Part shown: positions 6,598 to 7,506 of the stretch, in pieces
How the letters are laid out: each line of letters starts with the position of its first letter
Position numbering within the stretch: position 1 is the first letter of the stretch
From: an uncultured Ventosimonas sp.
GTDB taxonomy: Bacteria; Pseudomonadota; Gammaproteobacteria; Pseudomonadales; Pseudomonadaceae
Length of the DNA: 7,506 nt
Direction of reading: 5' to 3'
Assembly: GCA_945283395.1 (NCBI GenBank)
Contig: CALYQH010000069.1
Coordinates: forward strand, 1 to 7,506
Position numbers and translations under genes: made by a program
Notes under the pieces: model-generated
What the model saw: the letters and a program-made list of their open reading frames with translations, nothing else
What the model was told of the DNA's origin: nothing
Databases searched by the model: none

Positions 6598-7506
6598 ATG
6601 GCACTTATAAGTATGAGGCAAATGCTAGATCATGCTGCAGAGTTTGGTTATGGTATACCTGCTTTTAATGTGAATAATTTAGAGCAAATGCGTGCCATTA
6701 TGGAGGCAGCAGCTAAAACTGATTCTCCAGTAATAGTGCAAGCCTCGGCTGGCGCGAGAAAATATGCTGGCGCGCCTTTTTTACGTCATTTGATTTTAGC
6801 TGCGGTAGAAGAGTTTCCTAATATTCCTATTGTCATGCATCAGGACCATGGGGCGAGCCCTGTTGTTTGTCAGCGTTCAATTCAGTTGGGATTTTCATCA
6901 GTTATGATGGATGGTTCTTTGGCTGAAGATGGTAAAACCCCGACTGATTATGACTACAATGTAAAAGTAACCCAACAAACAGCTTATATGGCTCATTCCT
7001 GTGGCGTTTCTGTGGAAGGAGAATTAGGCTGTTTAGGCAGTTTAGAAACAGGTAAGGCAGGTGAAGAGGATGGGGTTGGAGCTAAAGGAACATTAGACCA
7101 TAGTCAGTTGCTGACAGATCCTGAAGAAGCAGCAAGGTTTGTTAAAGCCACCGAGGTTGATGCATTGGCTATTGCTATAGGTACCAGCCATGGTGCTTAT
7201 AAGTTTACTAAACCACCTACTGGAGATACTTTATCCATTAGCCGAATTAAGGAAATTCATGCCCGTATTCCTAATACACATTTAGTAATGCATGGTTCAA
7301 GTTCGGTGCCACAAGAATGGTTAAAAGTAATTAATGAATTTGGTGGACAAATTCCCGAAACTTATGGTGTACCAGTTGAGGAAATTGTCGAAGGAATCAA
7401 ACATGGAGTACGTAAAGTTAATATAGACACTGATCTAAGGTTAGCCTCCACAGGTGCAATTCGCCGCTTTATGGCTCAAAATCCAAGTGAGTTTGATCCT
7501 CGTAAA
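6598..7506 (+). CDS. fba: Class II fructose-1,6-bisphosphate aldolase, Calvin-type subfamily (3' end cut by window edge)
   Basis: This zinc-dependent aldolase interconverts fructose-1,6-bisphosphate with dihydroxyacetone phosphate and glyceraldehyde-3-phosphate in glycolysis and gluconeogenesis. The visible 303 residues, from [20 protein letters not shown], are an uninterrupted frame reaching the right edge; the Pseudomonas enzyme is about 354 residues, so roughly 50 are missing. Seen in order are PAFNVNN (21-27), QASAGAR (48-54), the HQDHG motif with catalytic D83 and zinc ligand H84, SVMMDGS (101-107), VEGELG (139-144), [10 protein letters not shown] with zinc ligand H198 (193-202), MHGSSSVP with zinc ligand H232 (231-238), and the phosphate-binding NIDTDLR (275-281). 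The overall form matches the long Calvin-cycle-type class II enzymes of Pseudomonas rather than the E. coli FbaA type. It lies 38 bp after the lipoprotein with no terminator between, so it is likely co-transcribed with it. Confidence 0.97.
   Translation, partial: MALISMRQMLDHAAEFGYGIPAFNVNNLEQMRAIMEAAAKTDSPVIVQASAGARKYAGAPFLRHLILAAVEEFPNIPIVMHQDHGASPVVCQRSIQLGFSSVMMDGSLAEDGKTPTDYDYNVKVTQQTAYMAHSCGVSVEGELGCLGSLETGKAGEEDGVGAKGTLDHSQLLTDPEEAARFVKATEVDALAIAIGTSHGAYKFTKPPTGDTLSISRIKEIHARIPNTHLVMHGSSSVPQEWLKVINEFGGQIPETYGVPVEEIVEGIKHGVRKVNIDTDLRLASTGAIRRFMAQNPSEFDPRK

Overview
The window looks like chromosomal DNA from an AT-rich gammaproteobacterium close to Pseudomonadaceae. The transketolase, phosphoglycerate kinase and aldolase proteins read almost residue for residue like Pseudomonas homologues as I remember them. 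So do the WaaG/WaaP core-LPS enzymes. The DNA, however, is far more AT-rich than typical Pseudomonas. This fits a low-GC, host-associated lineage of the family (the Entomomonas type is one candidate). That placement is inference from recalled sequences, not a database result.

Left part (1-2429, minus strand): a tightly packed lipopolysaccharide inner/outer-core operon reading leftward. Its order is waaG (glucosyltransferase I), waaP (heptose kinase, 4-bp ATGA overlap with waaG), then a second, InaA/WapP-type sugar kinase that starts 2 bp after the waaP stop and runs off the left edge. Together they extend and phosphorylate the LPS core on the cytoplasmic face of the inner membrane.

Middle (2430-2735): a 306-bp AT-rich divergent intergenic region. 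It holds the waaG ribosome binding site, a 10-bp perfect palindrome, a duplicated 10-bp -10-like element, a small hairpin, and the transketolase ribosome binding site.

Right part (2736-7506, plus strand): a central carbon cluster of tkt, pgk, a small lipoprotein and fba, the last cut by the right edge. Transketolase (non-oxidative pentose phosphate pathway) yields glyceraldehyde-3-phosphate and fructose-6-phosphate. Pgk and class II aldolase act in lower and upper glycolysis/gluconeogenesis. The epd gene that sits between tkt and pgk in Pseudomonas is absent; only 32 bp separate them. Between pgk and fba lies a 113-residue lipoprotein resembling the MliC/PliC lysozyme-inhibitor family but with degraded signature loops. 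It is preceded by a 276-bp non-coding stretch with two hairpins and a consensus -35 box inside a palindrome.

I see no mobile element, CRISPR array, tRNA or rRNA, and no clearly novel multi-gene system. The most interesting items are the divergent MliC-like lipoprotein, the palindrome-covered promoter upstream of it, the missing epd, and the LPS-core/tkt junction.
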